Shown piece by piece: positions 8,538 through 16,508 of a DNA stretch of 64,000 nucleotides. Under the pieces are notes generated by a model. That model had not been told where the DNA came from, made no database searches, and saw only the letters and a list, made by a program, of their open reading frames with translations. A program made the translations under genes and the position numbers. Source of the stretch: Mesorhizobium sp. B2-4-15 (GTDB lineage Bacteria > Pseudomonadota > Alphaproteobacteria > Rhizobiales > Rhizobiaceae); assembly GCF_006658505.1 (NCBI RefSeq), contig NZ_VFUZ01000006.1, forward strand, positions 186,001-250,000, in the 5' to 3' direction. Every line of letters begins with the position of its first letter. Within the stretch, counting starts at the first letter, position 1.

Positions 8538-10045
8538 TCAAAGCCCTCGACCGATTCCTCGACCACCTGACCATGTACAGGCTGGTGCTCTATTATCTGA
8601 CGGCCCTGCTGGTCACGGCCTTCGCCTTCACCTTCGCCAAGCTCGTGCCCTACGATCCACTCGCGCTCGTCTTTACCTCCGCGCTGACGCTCGCGGTCTG
8701 CTGGATCACCAACAAAGCCTTCGAACTGGTCTTCGAGGTTCCGGCAAACAAGGAGTCCGTCTACATCACCGCGCTCATCCTTGCCCTCATCCTCGATCCG
8801 GTGACCGCAACGGACCTCAAGGGCATTGGCGCCGTGGCATTCGCCTCCGTCTGGGCGATTTCATCCAAGTTCATCTTCGCAGTCGGCCGGAAGCATCTTT
8901 TCAATCCGGCAGCGCTCGGCGTGGCGCTGTCGGCGCTGCTTCTGGACAAGCCCGCCACCTGGTGGGTCGGCGGCAATTCGTGGCTGCTCCCCTTCGTGCT
9001 GGTCGGCGGCATTCTCATTGTCCGAAAGCTGCGGCGCCTGGATCTCGTCGCGGCATTCATGATCGTGGCGCTGATCACTATCCTGGCCACGACAGATCCG
9101 TCGCTCTATGGCGAGGCGCTCAAGGAGACGCTGACCTCGTCGCCGCTGCTGTTCTTCGCCTTCGTGATGCTGACCGAGCCGTTGACGGCGCCTACCACGC
9201 GTTGGCCACGCATCGCCTTCGCGGCGGTCGTCGGTTTCCTGTTCGCTCCCAACGTGCATATCGGCTCGTTCTATTTCACGCCGGAGCTGGCGTTGCTCGC
9301 TGGCAATGTGTTTGCTTACGCGACTGGGCCGAAGGGCCGCTTCGTGCTGACATTGGAGCGCATAGAGCGCTCCGCCATCGACAGTTACGACTTCATCTTC
9401 AGTTCGCCGCGAAAGCTGGCCTTCGAGGCGGGCCAATATCTCGAGTGGACGCTCGGCATGAACCGCTCCGACAATCGCGGCAACCGCCGCTATTTCACCA
9501 TCGCCTCGGCGCCGACCGAGGAGACCGTCCGTCTGGGCGTGAAATTCTACCCGCAATCGAGCGCCTTCAAGCGCGAACTGATCGCCATGAAACCCGGCGG
9601 CAGAATCCATGCCGCGCAGTTGGCAGGCAACTTCACCCTTCCGGCGAACCATGGAACAAAGATCGCCTTCCTGGCCGGTGGGATCGGCATCACCCCATTC
9701 CGCTCCATGTTGCAACATCTGCTCGACCGCGACGAGAGACGCCCGATCGTCGTTCTCTATGGAACCGAGGGACAGCAGGATATCGCCTATCGCGATGTGC
9801 TCGGCACTGCCAGACGAAAACTCGGCATCAGGACAATCCATGCCATCGCGCGGGGCGCCGAGCGCGGCCAGTATCCAGGCTACATCGACGAGCGCCTGAT
9901 ACGCCTGGCGCTCCCAGACTATCTCGAGCGGACGTTTTACATTTCCGGCCCACAGGCCATGGTCAAGGCGCTTCGCCAGAAGCTTCGCGCCATGGGCGTG
10001 CGCCGTTCAAGGATAAAGGTCGACTACTTCCCCGGCTTTGCCTGA
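8525..10045 (+). CDS. RnfD/NqrB-like membrane domain fused to an FNR-type flavin reductase
   Basis: 506 residues in two parts. Residues 1 to about 275 carry 8-10 hydrophobic segments of the NqrB/RnfD family (KESVYITALILALILDP, KHLFNPAALGVALSAL). Residues 280-506 are a ferredoxin-NADP reductase module with RRYFTIASAP for FAD and FLAGGIGITPFRSML for NAD(P)H. The [S/T]GAT flavin-attachment site of classic RnfD/NqrB is not visible. The domain order suggests electrons move from cytosolic NAD(P)H through FAD across the membrane to the flavinylated partner encoded upstream. The stop is 8 bp from the converging kinase gene. Confidence 0.85.
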   Translation: MRTMIKALDRFLDHLTMYRLVLYYLTALLVTAFAFTFAKLVPYDPLALVFTSALTLAVCWITNKAFELVFEVPANKESVYITALILALILDPVTATDLKGIGAVAFASVWAISSKFIFAVGRKHLFNPAALGVALSALLLDKPATWWVGGNSWLLPFVLVGGILIVRKLRRLDLVAAFMIVALITILATTDPSLYGEALKETLTSSPLLFFAFVMLTEPLTAPTTRWPRIAFAAVVGFLFAPNVHIGSFYFTPELALLAGNVFAYATGPKGRFVLTLERIERSAIDSYDFIFSSPRKLAFEAGQYLEWTLGMNRSDNRGNRRYFTIASAPTEETVRLGVKFYPQSSAFKRELIAMKPGGRIHAAQLAGNFTLPANHGTKIAFLAGGIGITPFRSMLQHLLDRDERRPIVVLYGTEGQQDIAYRDVLGTARRKLGIRTIHAIARGAERGQYPGYIDERLIRLALPDYLERTFYISGPQAMVKALRQKLRAMGVRRSRIKVDYFPGFA

Positions 10046-10052
10046 CGAGCAG

Positions 10053-11396
10053 TCACCCGTGCCTTGGGAACGAAATGGTCACGACCAGGCCCGGGTCGGC
10101 ATTTGCCATGGCAAGACTTCCGCCGTAGGCTTCCACGATGTCCGAAACGATAGCGAGGCCAAGGCCGCTGCTGCCGCCCTTGCTGTCCAACTGAACCCCG
10201 CGGGACAGGACGGATTGCCGGTCCGCGTCCGGGATGCCCGGCCCGTCATCGGCAACGGCGATAACCACGGCCGCGGCTGTCACGGATGCCGCGATGCGTA
10301 CCGATGATCGTGCGAAGCGCGTGGCATTCTCAACGAGGTTGCCGAGTATCTCCGACAGATCTCCTTCATCGATCGGCGCGACAAGATCATCGGCGACATC
10401 GATCTCGAAGGAGAGACGCTTGCCGCCAGGCGTCCGCTTTACCACGCCGACCACGCCGGCCGCGGTCTCGAAGACGCGGCAAGTGGCCTTGCCGAAAATG
10501 CCGGGCGCAAGGCGGGCGCGTGCCAATTCCCGCTCGACGTGGCGCCGGATCGCGCTGGCGCTTCTTTCAATATCGTCGGCTAGCTCAATCTCGCCCTTCT
10601 TCCGCAGCGCGCGGATGTCGGCTGAGAGGACCTGCAATGGCGTCTTGAGCCCATGCGCCAGATCTGTCGCGCGTGAGCGGGCGCGTACGAGCGCCTTGTC
10701 CTGGGCCTCAAGCAAGCGGTTTATCTCATCGGCGAGCGGTTGCACCTCCCGAGGTGCCGCTACTTCGAGCCGCGTCGCGCGCTGGGCGACAACGTTTCGG
10801 ACCGCGACCCGCAGGCTTTCCAGGGGGGCGAGACCCACAGTGATCTGGATGAAGAATGCGGCCATTAGGGCCAGGGCAAGAACGATCAGGGCCGGCGCGA
10901 GATCGCGAACATATTCGCTCACCGCTACTTCCACGCTGCGGTGGTTCTCGGCGACGATGGCACGAAACGATCGGCCACCGGGATCGATGACCGTGCGCGC
11001 GACCGCGATTGCGAGCTCTCCCTCCGGCCCTTTGAACTCCTTGATTTCCTTGAGCTCGCCACCGATTTGGTGGGCATGCAGTGCAAGGGTCGCATCCCAT
11101 AGTGAACGCGAGCGGACAAGATAGCCGGATGCGATGTCCTCCACCTGCCAGTAGTGGCCGGACAGGGGAATGGAAAAACGGGGGTCGGTCAGCGGCGTCT
11201 GGACGGAGAGGTGGCCGTCGGCACCGTAAGCGGTGGCGCCGATCAGTTCGTTGAGGTCGACGGTTAGCTCACTGACGATACGCCGTTCGACATTCAGTTC
11301 GAACAGATAGCGCAACCCAACGCCCGCGATGGCAAGGGCGATGAGAATTGAAACCGTGGCCGCCAGCCAGAGCCTGAACCGGATCGAGTTTCCCAT
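10053..11396 (-). CDS. Sensor histidine kinase of an OmpR-type two-component system
   Basis: 447 residues. An N-terminal membrane segment (residues 8-28) and a second near 175-195 (LIVLALALMAAFFIQI) enclose a periplasmic sensor of about 145 residues. A HAMP-like linker, HisKA box TDLAHGLKTPLQ and an HATPase with NLVENATRFA, DDGPGIPDAD and GSSGLGLAI follow. The overall form is that of PhoQ/QseC-type kinases. The start overlaps the regulator stop by one base. The signal is unknown; the PepSY protein at the head of the operon may be a periplasmic accessory. Confidence 0.9.
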   Translation of the reverse strand: MGNSIRFRLWLAATVSILIALAIAGVGLRYLFELNVERRIVSELTVDLNELIGATAYGADGHLSVQTPLTDPRFSIPLSGHYWQVEDIASGYLVRSRSLWDATLALHAHQIGGELKEIKEFKGPEGELAIAVARTVIDPGGRSFRAIVAENHRSVEVAVSEYVRDLAPALIVLALALMAAFFIQITVGLAPLESLRVAVRNVVAQRATRLEVAAPREVQPLADEINRLLEAQDKALVRARSRATDLAHGLKTPLQVLSADIRALRKKGEIELADDIERSASAIRRHVERELARARLAPGIFGKATCRVFETAAGVVGVVKRTPGGKRLSFEIDVADDLVAPIDEGDLSEILGNLVENATRFARSSVRIAASVTAAAVVIAVADDGPGIPDADRQSVLSRGVQLDSKGGSSGLGLAIVSDIVEAYGGSLAMANADPGLVVTISFPRHG

Positions 11397-12061
11397 CAGC
11401 TGCCATCATCGGCTATGAGATAGCCGAAGCCGCGCCTTGTCTTGATGATGTCGCTGCCGAGCTTCCTGCGCAGGCGGGCAACGATGACCTCGATCGCATT
11501 GGGGTCTCGATCGTTGCCGGAATCGTACAGATGCTCCGCCAGTTCGGTCGGTGCCACGACGCGCCCGCCATGATGCATCAGGTACGCCAGAAGCCTGTAC
11601 TCGAGAGGCGAGAGTGAAACAGGGGCGCCTTGGACTGAGACACGCATTTGAAGAGTGTCGAGAAGCAAGGGTCCGGATCTGAGCACCGGCGCTGCCTGGC
11701 CTGTCGAACGGCGCAGAATCGCCCGCAATCGCGCCAGCAGTTCCTCCATTTCGAAAGGTTTGGGCAAGTAGTCGTCGGCGCCCGCATTGATGCCTTCGAC
11801 GCGTTCCGTCCACATGCCTCTCGCCGTCAGGATGAGGACTGGAAACCGGCGACCGTTGGCTCGCCATCGTTTGAGGACGGTGAGGCCGTCGAGCTTGGGC
11901 AAGCCGAGATCCAATATGGCCGCGTCGTAATTCTCGACGTCGCCCGCAAACCAGGCATCGTCGCCGTCCCGCACCACATCGACGGCCATTCCGGACGCCT
12001 TCAGCGCTGCAGCGACGTCCGCCGCGATCCGGGGTTCGTCCTCGGCCAGGAGGATCCTCAA
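11396..12061 (-). CDS. OmpR/PhoB-family response regulator
   Basis: 221 residues. The receiver domain (residues 1-115) has LLAEDEPRI, the phosphoacceptor aspartate in AILDLGLPKLDG (about D51) and the conserved lysine in DDYLPKPF. A winged-helix domain follows (SPLEYRLLAYLMHHGGRVV, IEVIVARLRRKLG, TRRGFGYLI), as in PhoP/QseB. The start is TTG 12061, overlapping the PepSY stop, with GGGGGAG just upstream. It likely binds the TGACAG-N5-TGACAG boxes before its own operon and the flavin-transfer operon. Confidence 0.92.
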   Translation of the reverse strand: MRILLAEDEPRIAADVAAALKASGMAVDVVRDGDDAWFAGDVENYDAAILDLGLPKLDGLTVLKRWRANGRRFPVLILTARGMWTERVEGINAGADDYLPKPFEMEELLARLRAILRRSTGQAAPVLRSGPLLLDTLQMRVSVQGAPVSLSPLEYRLLAYLMHHGGRVVAPTELAEHLYDSGNDRDPNAIEVIVARLRRKLGSDIIKTRRGFGYLIADDGS

Positions 12062-12387
12062 TGGTCGCTCCCCCCGCCTCTCACGATCACGCCGGCTCCG
12101 GCATCAACGTCCACGATCTTGCGGCGACCGTCCGCGCCGACAACCTGCAATCGATAGATCCATTTGCTCCCAAGGCGGACAAGGTCGACGGCAACGACAT
12201 CGCCGGGCGCCTTGGCGCGCACGATATCCAGTATCCTGGCAAAGCCCTTGATTTGGCCATGCTCGTAGAGGTCCCTTGCCCGGTCGTGATCGCCGTCGTC
12301 ATCCTCGCCGGCTCGCGCTGCGAGCGGCTGGACGGCGGCGAGCCCAATAAGGCCAGCCACGACAAGTCGTTTGAGAATGGTTGTCAT
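12058..12387 (-). CDS. Secreted PepSY-domain protein
   Basis: 109 residues from ATG 12387, with signal peptide MTTILKRLVVAGLIGLAA cleaved after AARA. An acidic EDDDGDHD segment precedes a single PepSY-like domain (GQIKGFARILDIVRAKAPGDV, then WIYRLQVVGADGRRKIVDVDA). A GTG start at 12405 is possible but would add charged residues before the signal peptide. Small PepSY proteins often sit beside QseBC/PhoPQ-like systems in rhizobia. It is likely periplasmic and co-transcribed with the regulator and kinase. Biochemical role not established. Confidence 0.8.
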   Translation of the reverse strand: MTTILKRLVVAGLIGLAAVQPLAARAGEDDDGDHDRARDLYEHGQIKGFARILDIVRAKAPGDVVAVDLVRLGSKWIYRLQVVGADGRRKIVDVDAGAGVIVRGGGSDH

Positions 12388-12412
12388 CGACCAGGCATCT
12401 CGCACACAAAGG

Positions 12413-12429
12413 CTGTCAATCCGCTGTCA
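12413..12429 (-). promoter_or_regulatory. Tandem TGACAG box upstream of the PepSY/TCS operon
   Basis: On the minus strand the sequence reads TGACAG-CGGAT-TGACAG, hexamers 11 bp apart, 26 bp before the PepSY start. It matches the element at 6864-6880 in sequence, spacing and orientation, suggesting autoregulation by the operon's own response regulator. Confidence 0.5.
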
Positions 12430-12582
12430 GCCAGCCATCGTCCAGCAGGCAGCAAAGATAGTACCAGCAAGCTCGGCTCGAATATTGCGGATGCTGTGAT
12501 TGCCGACAACCCGGCAATCACCGGTCAATCGAGGCCGGTCCGCGATCAGTAAGCAGATCGTGGAGCCTTACGCGCCCTGCTC

Positions 12583-14373
12583 CTAGTCTGACTTGCCCGG
12601 CAGTATCGAACCCAGAACCTGCCTGACGGTCCCGCGAATAACACCGGTTTCACTGGGATCGCCCTTTGCAAGCGACGATGTCAGGTTTTTGATCTGGTCG
12701 AAGGTGAAATGCGGGGGAAGTGGCGGGACCTCGGGATCGGTTTTGACCTCGAGGACGACGGGATAATCCGACGCGAATGCTTCGTCCCAGGCCGGTCCGA
12801 GGTCTTCTGCGCGATCAACAAACAAGCCTTTAAGACCTATCAGTTCGGCAAACCGATGATAAGGCACGTCCGGGATACGCTGCGACGCCTCGAACTTCGG
12901 GTCGCCTTCCATGACCCGCTGCTCCCAAGTAACTTGATTGAGATCCTGATTGTTGAAGACGCAGATGATGAACCGACCATCCGGCCAGGACGACTTCCAG
13001 TATTTGGCGACGGTGATCAGTTCCGCCATGTTGTTCATCTGCATGGCTCCATCGCCAACAAGCCCCACCACCGGCCGGTCCGGGTGCGCGAACTTCGCGG
13101 CGATCGCGTAAGGGACAGCAGCGCCCATCGAGGCAAGGCCGCCGGAGAGCGATGCCATCATCCCCGGCCTGATCCTGACGTCACGCGCGTACCAATTCGC
13201 GCAGGATCCGGAATCGCTCGTCAGAATGACATTATCCGGCAATCTCGGCGAAAGCTCCCATGCCACCAGTTGCGGATTGACAGGGTCGGCTTTTGTCTTG
13301 GCCCGCTTCTCCAGAAGTTTCCACCAGTCGGCTACGCTCTTCTCGATCTGTTTGCGCCACTTGTTTTTCTTCTGCTTCAACAATGGCAGCAAGGCCTTGA
13401 GCGTCTCAGTTGCATCGCCGACAAGATTGACGTCCATCGGATAGCGCAAGGACATCATGCCGGGCTTGAGGTCGATCTGAACGCCCTTGGCCTGACCTTC
13501 TTTTGGCAGGAACTCCGAATAGGGAAAGCCGGATCCGACCATCAGCAACGTGTCGCAGTCCCGCATCAGATCCCAAGAAGGTTCCGTTCCGAGCAACCCG
13601 ATCGAGCCAGTTACCCAAGGGAGAAAATCCGGTAAAGCCGCCTTGCCGAGAAGCGCCTTTGCGGCACCCGCGCCAAGGCGATCGGCGATGTCGATCACCT
13701 CTTGCGTCGCGGCAAGGGCACCAGCCCCGACGAGGATTGCGACGCGCTCGCCTTCGTTGAGGATATCGGCGGCCGCTTTCAAATCATCCGCGTGTGGAAC
13801 GACCAACGGCTTGCGATAGCCGACGCCGGAATGCACCGTGCCGTGAGCGCGGGACGGTTCCTCATAAGGCATCTCCTGCAAGTCGTTCGGCAGGACGAGC
13901 GCCGTCACGGTTCGGTTTGCCAACGCAATGCGAACGGCCCGGTCAACGAGGTGACGAACCTGTGCGGGAACAGCGGCCTGGTGGACGAAATCTCCCGCCA
14001 CATCCTTGAAGAGGGAGGCAAGATCGACTTCTTGCTGGTAGTGGCCGCCGATCGCGCTGCGGGCCTGCTGGCCGACAATGGCCAGGACAGGCTGGTGGTC
14101 AAGGCGTGCATCATAAAGACCTGTCACGAGGTGCGTCGCGCCGGGACCGGAAGTCGCTATGCAGACGCCAAGTCCGCCAGAAAACTTGGCGTAGGCCGAC
14201 GCCATGAACGCGGCCATTTCCTCATGTCGTGCCTGGACGAATTCAATCTTCCCATCCGCACGGTTGAGGGCCCCGAAGACGCCGTTGATGCCGTCACCCG
14301 GGTATCCGAACATCCGCCGTACGCCCCAGGCGTGGAGGCGCGAAATCAGGAAATCGCCAACGGTTTTAGACAT
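12583..14373 (-). CDS. ThDP-dependent pyruvate oxidase/dehydrogenase (PoxB-like)
   Basis: 596 residues, full length for the family. It begins TVGDFLISRLHAWGVRRMFGYPGDG, has the ThDP catalytic glutamate in FVQARHEEMAAFMA, a central FAD/nucleotide-type domain (AILVGAGALAATQEV) and the Mg-ThDP motif GDGAMQMNN...FNNQDLN. Pyruvate:quinone oxidoreductases decarboxylate pyruvate to acetate and feed electrons to quinones; other members are acetolactate-synthase-like. The ATG lies inside the 3' end of the upstream PEP-mutase-family gene (28-bp overlap), so the two are probably co-transcribed. The exact substrate is not certain. Confidence 0.85.
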   Translation of the reverse strand: MSKTVGDFLISRLHAWGVRRMFGYPGDGINGVFGALNRADGKIEFVQARHEEMAAFMASAYAKFSGGLGVCIATSGPGATHLVTGLYDARLDHQPVLAIVGQQARSAIGGHYQQEVDLASLFKDVAGDFVHQAAVPAQVRHLVDRAVRIALANRTVTALVLPNDLQEMPYEEPSRAHGTVHSGVGYRKPLVVPHADDLKAAADILNEGERVAILVGAGALAATQEVIDIADRLGAGAAKALLGKAALPDFLPWVTGSIGLLGTEPSWDLMRDCDTLLMVGSGFPYSEFLPKEGQAKGVQIDLKPGMMSLRYPMDVNLVGDATETLKALLPLLKQKKNKWRKQIEKSVADWWKLLEKRAKTKADPVNPQLVAWELSPRLPDNVILTSDSGSCANWYARDVRIRPGMMASLSGGLASMGAAVPYAIAAKFAHPDRPVVGLVGDGAMQMNNMAELITVAKYWKSSWPDGRFIICVFNNQDLNQVTWEQRVMEGDPKFEASQRIPDVPYHRFAELIGLKGLFVDRAEDLGPAWDEAFASDYPVVLEVKTDPEVPPLPPHFTFDQIKNLTSSLAKGDPSETGVIRGTVRQVLGSILPGKSD

Positions 14374-15425
14374 GAGAGGAGCCTTTCGATCACGGCTGGA
14401 AAGGGAATTAACCAGCGTGGCGACGTCCTGTTCCCAGCCTCGCCACAGATCGATGGGCCTGGCAGCCTTAGCCGGTACCGACCAAAAACCCGTTCTCTCG
14501 GTTTCTTACCCGCGCCCGTGAGTTTCTGTTTGATCTTGTCAAACATGCCGGCGTCGTGGGACGCACCCATAAAACGGTTCTCGATCGCCGCCCACTCAGA
14601 CATCCGAACGACGTCCTCGAATGTCTTGAGGTCGACGCTCTCCTCGGGTTCCAATGGCCTGCCTCGCCGGAGATCGCCGAGGGCCAGCTGCATGGCTTTC
14701 ACAGCTCTGAACAACACAGTCGTTGGGTAGAGGATCATGTCGAAACCCATCTCGTGCATTTGGCTTGGCGATACCCAGGGGGTCTTTCCACCGCGCTCCA
14801 GTATACTCGTGGCCAATGGGACATCCCTGAACGCATTACCGACCGTCTCGAGCTCCTTGACGCTCGTAGGTCCTTCTATGTAAACGCCGTCGGCGCCGGC
14901 TTCGAGATACCGCTTGCCACGCTCGATCGCGTCGTCAAGGCCATTTGGCTCCAAGGCATCTGTGCGGGCGAGCAGAAAGAAATTCGGGTCGCGGCGCGCC
15001 GCCACAGCAGCGGCGATCTTTTCCGCCATGAACTCGGCGGGGACGACCTTCTTGCCGTTCATATGACCGCAGCGTTTTGGGGGATCCTGGTCCTCGATGA
15101 ACAACGCCGATGCCCCGATCGCCTCATAACCTCTGACCGTGCGCGTCACATTCTTGACGTCGCCGTAGCCATCGTCGCCATCGACAAGTACCGGCAAACC
15201 CGATGCGTCGATGATCTCTTGTACCTTGGCGTGCTTCTCGCCGAAATGTTCGAGATCGATATCAGGCACCGCATGCATCGCAGCTGCCATGGCAAAGCCC
15301 CCGATCTGATAGGCAGGGAAACCGGCTAGATCGATGAGCCTGGCTGTCAGCGCATCCGCCGCCGAAGGCAAAACCAGCGGGCTATGGTGTTGAAGCACCG
15401 TTCTCCAGCTATTGGTCCGAGCCAT
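14346..15425 (-). CDS. Isocitrate lyase/PEP mutase family protein
   Basis: 359 residues. It has the TIM-barrel pattern of PEP mutase and 2-methylisocitrate lyase: LPSAADALTARLIDLAGF, LVDGDDGYGD (Mg ligands), FIEDQDPPKRCGH carrying the family KRCGH loop, and LLARTDA. It probably cleaves or isomerises a C-C or P-C bond in a 2-methylcitrate- or oxaloacetate-like acid. The conserved fold ends near residue 300. The last 50 residues (from about KKPRERVFG) are basic, low in similarity and overlap the next gene, so the 3' end may be frameshifted or extended. AAGGAGG precedes the start. Confidence 0.85.
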   Translation of the reverse strand: MARTNSWRTVLQHHSPLVLPSAADALTARLIDLAGFPAYQIGGFAMAAAMHAVPDIDLEHFGEKHAKVQEIIDASGLPVLVDGDDGYGDVKNVTRTVRGYEAIGASALFIEDQDPPKRCGHMNGKKVVPAEFMAEKIAAAVAARRDPNFFLLARTDALEPNGLDDAIERGKRYLEAGADGVYIEGPTSVKELETVGNAFRDVPLATSILERGGKTPWVSPSQMHEMGFDMILYPTTVLFRAVKAMQLALGDLRRGRPLEPEESVDLKTFEDVVRMSEWAAIENRFMGASHDAGMFDKIKQKLTGAGKKPRERVFGRYRLRLPGPSICGEAGNRTSPRWLIPFPAVIERLLSCLKPLAIS

Positions 15426-15496
15426 CGGTCTGCCGAGCCTCCTTATCGGCTAATGGTGTTCACCGCTCCCAGAAAAGCTTCCCTGCCCGCCGGGGT

Positions 15497-15646
15497 TCAG
15501 CCCGCAGCGACACGCCGGGCGACCGCCTCGGGATCATCGCGTGCCAATTCAGACGGACCTTGTTGCAGAGCCTGGTCTCGACCGACTTCCTTGCCAATCT
15601 TGTAAGCGGCATAGACAATGCCGAGACCGATCAAAAACCTGATCAT
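15497..15646 (-). CDS. Small membrane protein (49 aa), unknown
   Basis: ATG 15646 is preceded by GAAGGAGAT, a strong ribosome-binding site, so I prefer this start over an in-frame one at 15721. The product begins with a hydrophobic helix (MIRFLIGLGIVYAAYKIG) followed by a charged cytoplasmic tail ending DDPEAVARRVAAG. This resembles small single-helix proteins common in rhizobia but carries no named domain. It sits alone between the PEP-mutase-family gene and the lasso-leader-like ORF. Confidence 0.6.
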   Translation of the reverse strand: MIRFLIGLGIVYAAYKIGKEVGRDQALQQGPSELARDDPEAVARRVAAG

Positions 15647-15753
15647 GGAAAATCTCCTTCGGCGGGAAACCCAATCGTTGACGGATGGTTCCGGGAGCGT
15701 GCGATGACATTGCGCGCGCATTGGGCAAAGGGGTTTGGCCGAAGCCCCCGCGC

Positions 15754-15855
15754 CTATTCGCCCAATATGATCCCGGAAGCTATGATCTGAGCCGTGCGCC
15801 CTGTTAGCCTTCCGCGTTTCACGAGCGTGGGTTTGACATAGGGTTTTCTCGTCAT
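15754..15855 (-). CDS. Short peptide with lasso-RiPP-type leader (33 aa)
   Basis: ATG 15855 opens a 33-codon frame: the first half reads KPYVKPTLVKRGRLTGRTA, which fits the YxxPxLxxxG...T leader pattern recognised by lasso-peptide precursor-binding proteins. The remaining 11-12 residues (QIIASGIILGE) would be the core. There is an acidic residue only at the end, not at ring position 7-9, and no B1/B2/C maturation genes are in the window, so a classical lasso product is doubtful. Orphan peptides of this type are common in alphaproteobacteria. Ribosome-binding site is weak. Confidence 0.45.
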   Translation of the reverse strand: MTRKPYVKPTLVKRGRLTGRTAQIIASGIILGE

Positions 15856-15883
15856 CACAGATCCACTGGCGCCGGAGACACTG

Positions 15884-16219
15884 TTACCTTGCTGCCTGCA
15901 ACTTATGAGTGGGAGTGGCTTGCAGCATTCCTTTTCCTTGTCGCGGCGGCCTTCCTCGCAGAGGCCGACCTCTCGGCCGCGGAACGAGATGCCTGGGCTT
16001 TGCCGCCCCTCTCTCCCCCCTTGTGAGCCGCGGGGTGGCCGGTGTGCTTTCCACGTCCCGATCCGCCCTCTTTCCGCCGCCGTCATCCTTGTTCACCGTT
16101 GCCCAAGCACGACGTTCGGCTTCCTTTTCCGATACCCCTCGATGCTCGTAGCCCTCGGCTATGTGATCAGCTTTGCGCTCCTGCTTGTCAGTGTATTTCG
16201 ACTTGTCGCCACGTGGCAT
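15884..16219 (-). CDS. Plasmid-stabilization-like protein with a frameshifted C-terminus
   Basis: ATG 16219 follows a clear AGGAGG. The first 50 residues (MPRGDKSKYTDKQERKADHI, later SEKEAERRAWATVNK) match a widespread small family usually named plasmid stabilization protein. After GGGK the annotated frame turns into a Pro/Arg-rich tail ending at 15884. The other minus-strand frame, ending at TAA 15903-15905, instead gives GGSGRGK and a tail ending SASARKAAATRKRN, the normal family C-terminus. A single lost base near 16068-16073 explains this. It could be a real frameshift or a sequencing error. Function is not established in the family. Confidence 0.7.
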   Translation of the reverse strand: MPRGDKSKYTDKQERKADHIAEGYEHRGVSEKEAERRAWATVNKDDGGGKRADRDVESTPATPRLTRGERGAAKPRHLVPRPRGRPLRGRPPRQGKGMLQATPTHKLQAAR

Positions 16220-16508
16220 CGTGACCTCCTGTTTCTCTAACGGTTGCGAACGAACACATCCCGATTTGGTTCCAGATCGCCAAGACATCCGAGCGGGACG
16301 CCGCTGAGCGATCGAATATCGACCATGCCCCAAACCCTTGTCGGAACTCTCGACCTGCCGGATCAGCGAACCCGGCGTGGCCGATCGCTTCCAATCAGCT
16401 GCCTTGCAAATTCGCCCAACCAGAAATGCAGCCATGGCCGGCGAGCACCGCCGACTTCGCGGGCAAGCACCAGGCGGTCCAACCCGCCGAGCCCACAACG
16501 CGGCGGGG

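Noticed and set aside
15754..15855. Calling the 33-residue peptide a true lasso-peptide precursor
   Set aside because: Leader pattern fits, but the core lacks an Asp/Glu at ring positions and maturation genes are absent from the window.
15907..15917. GAGTGGGAGTG resembling the guaA-end repeat in reverse orientation
   Set aside because: Only 11 bases match, and the sequence encodes the SHSHS end of the plasmid-stabilization-like protein in its proper frame; chance similarity.
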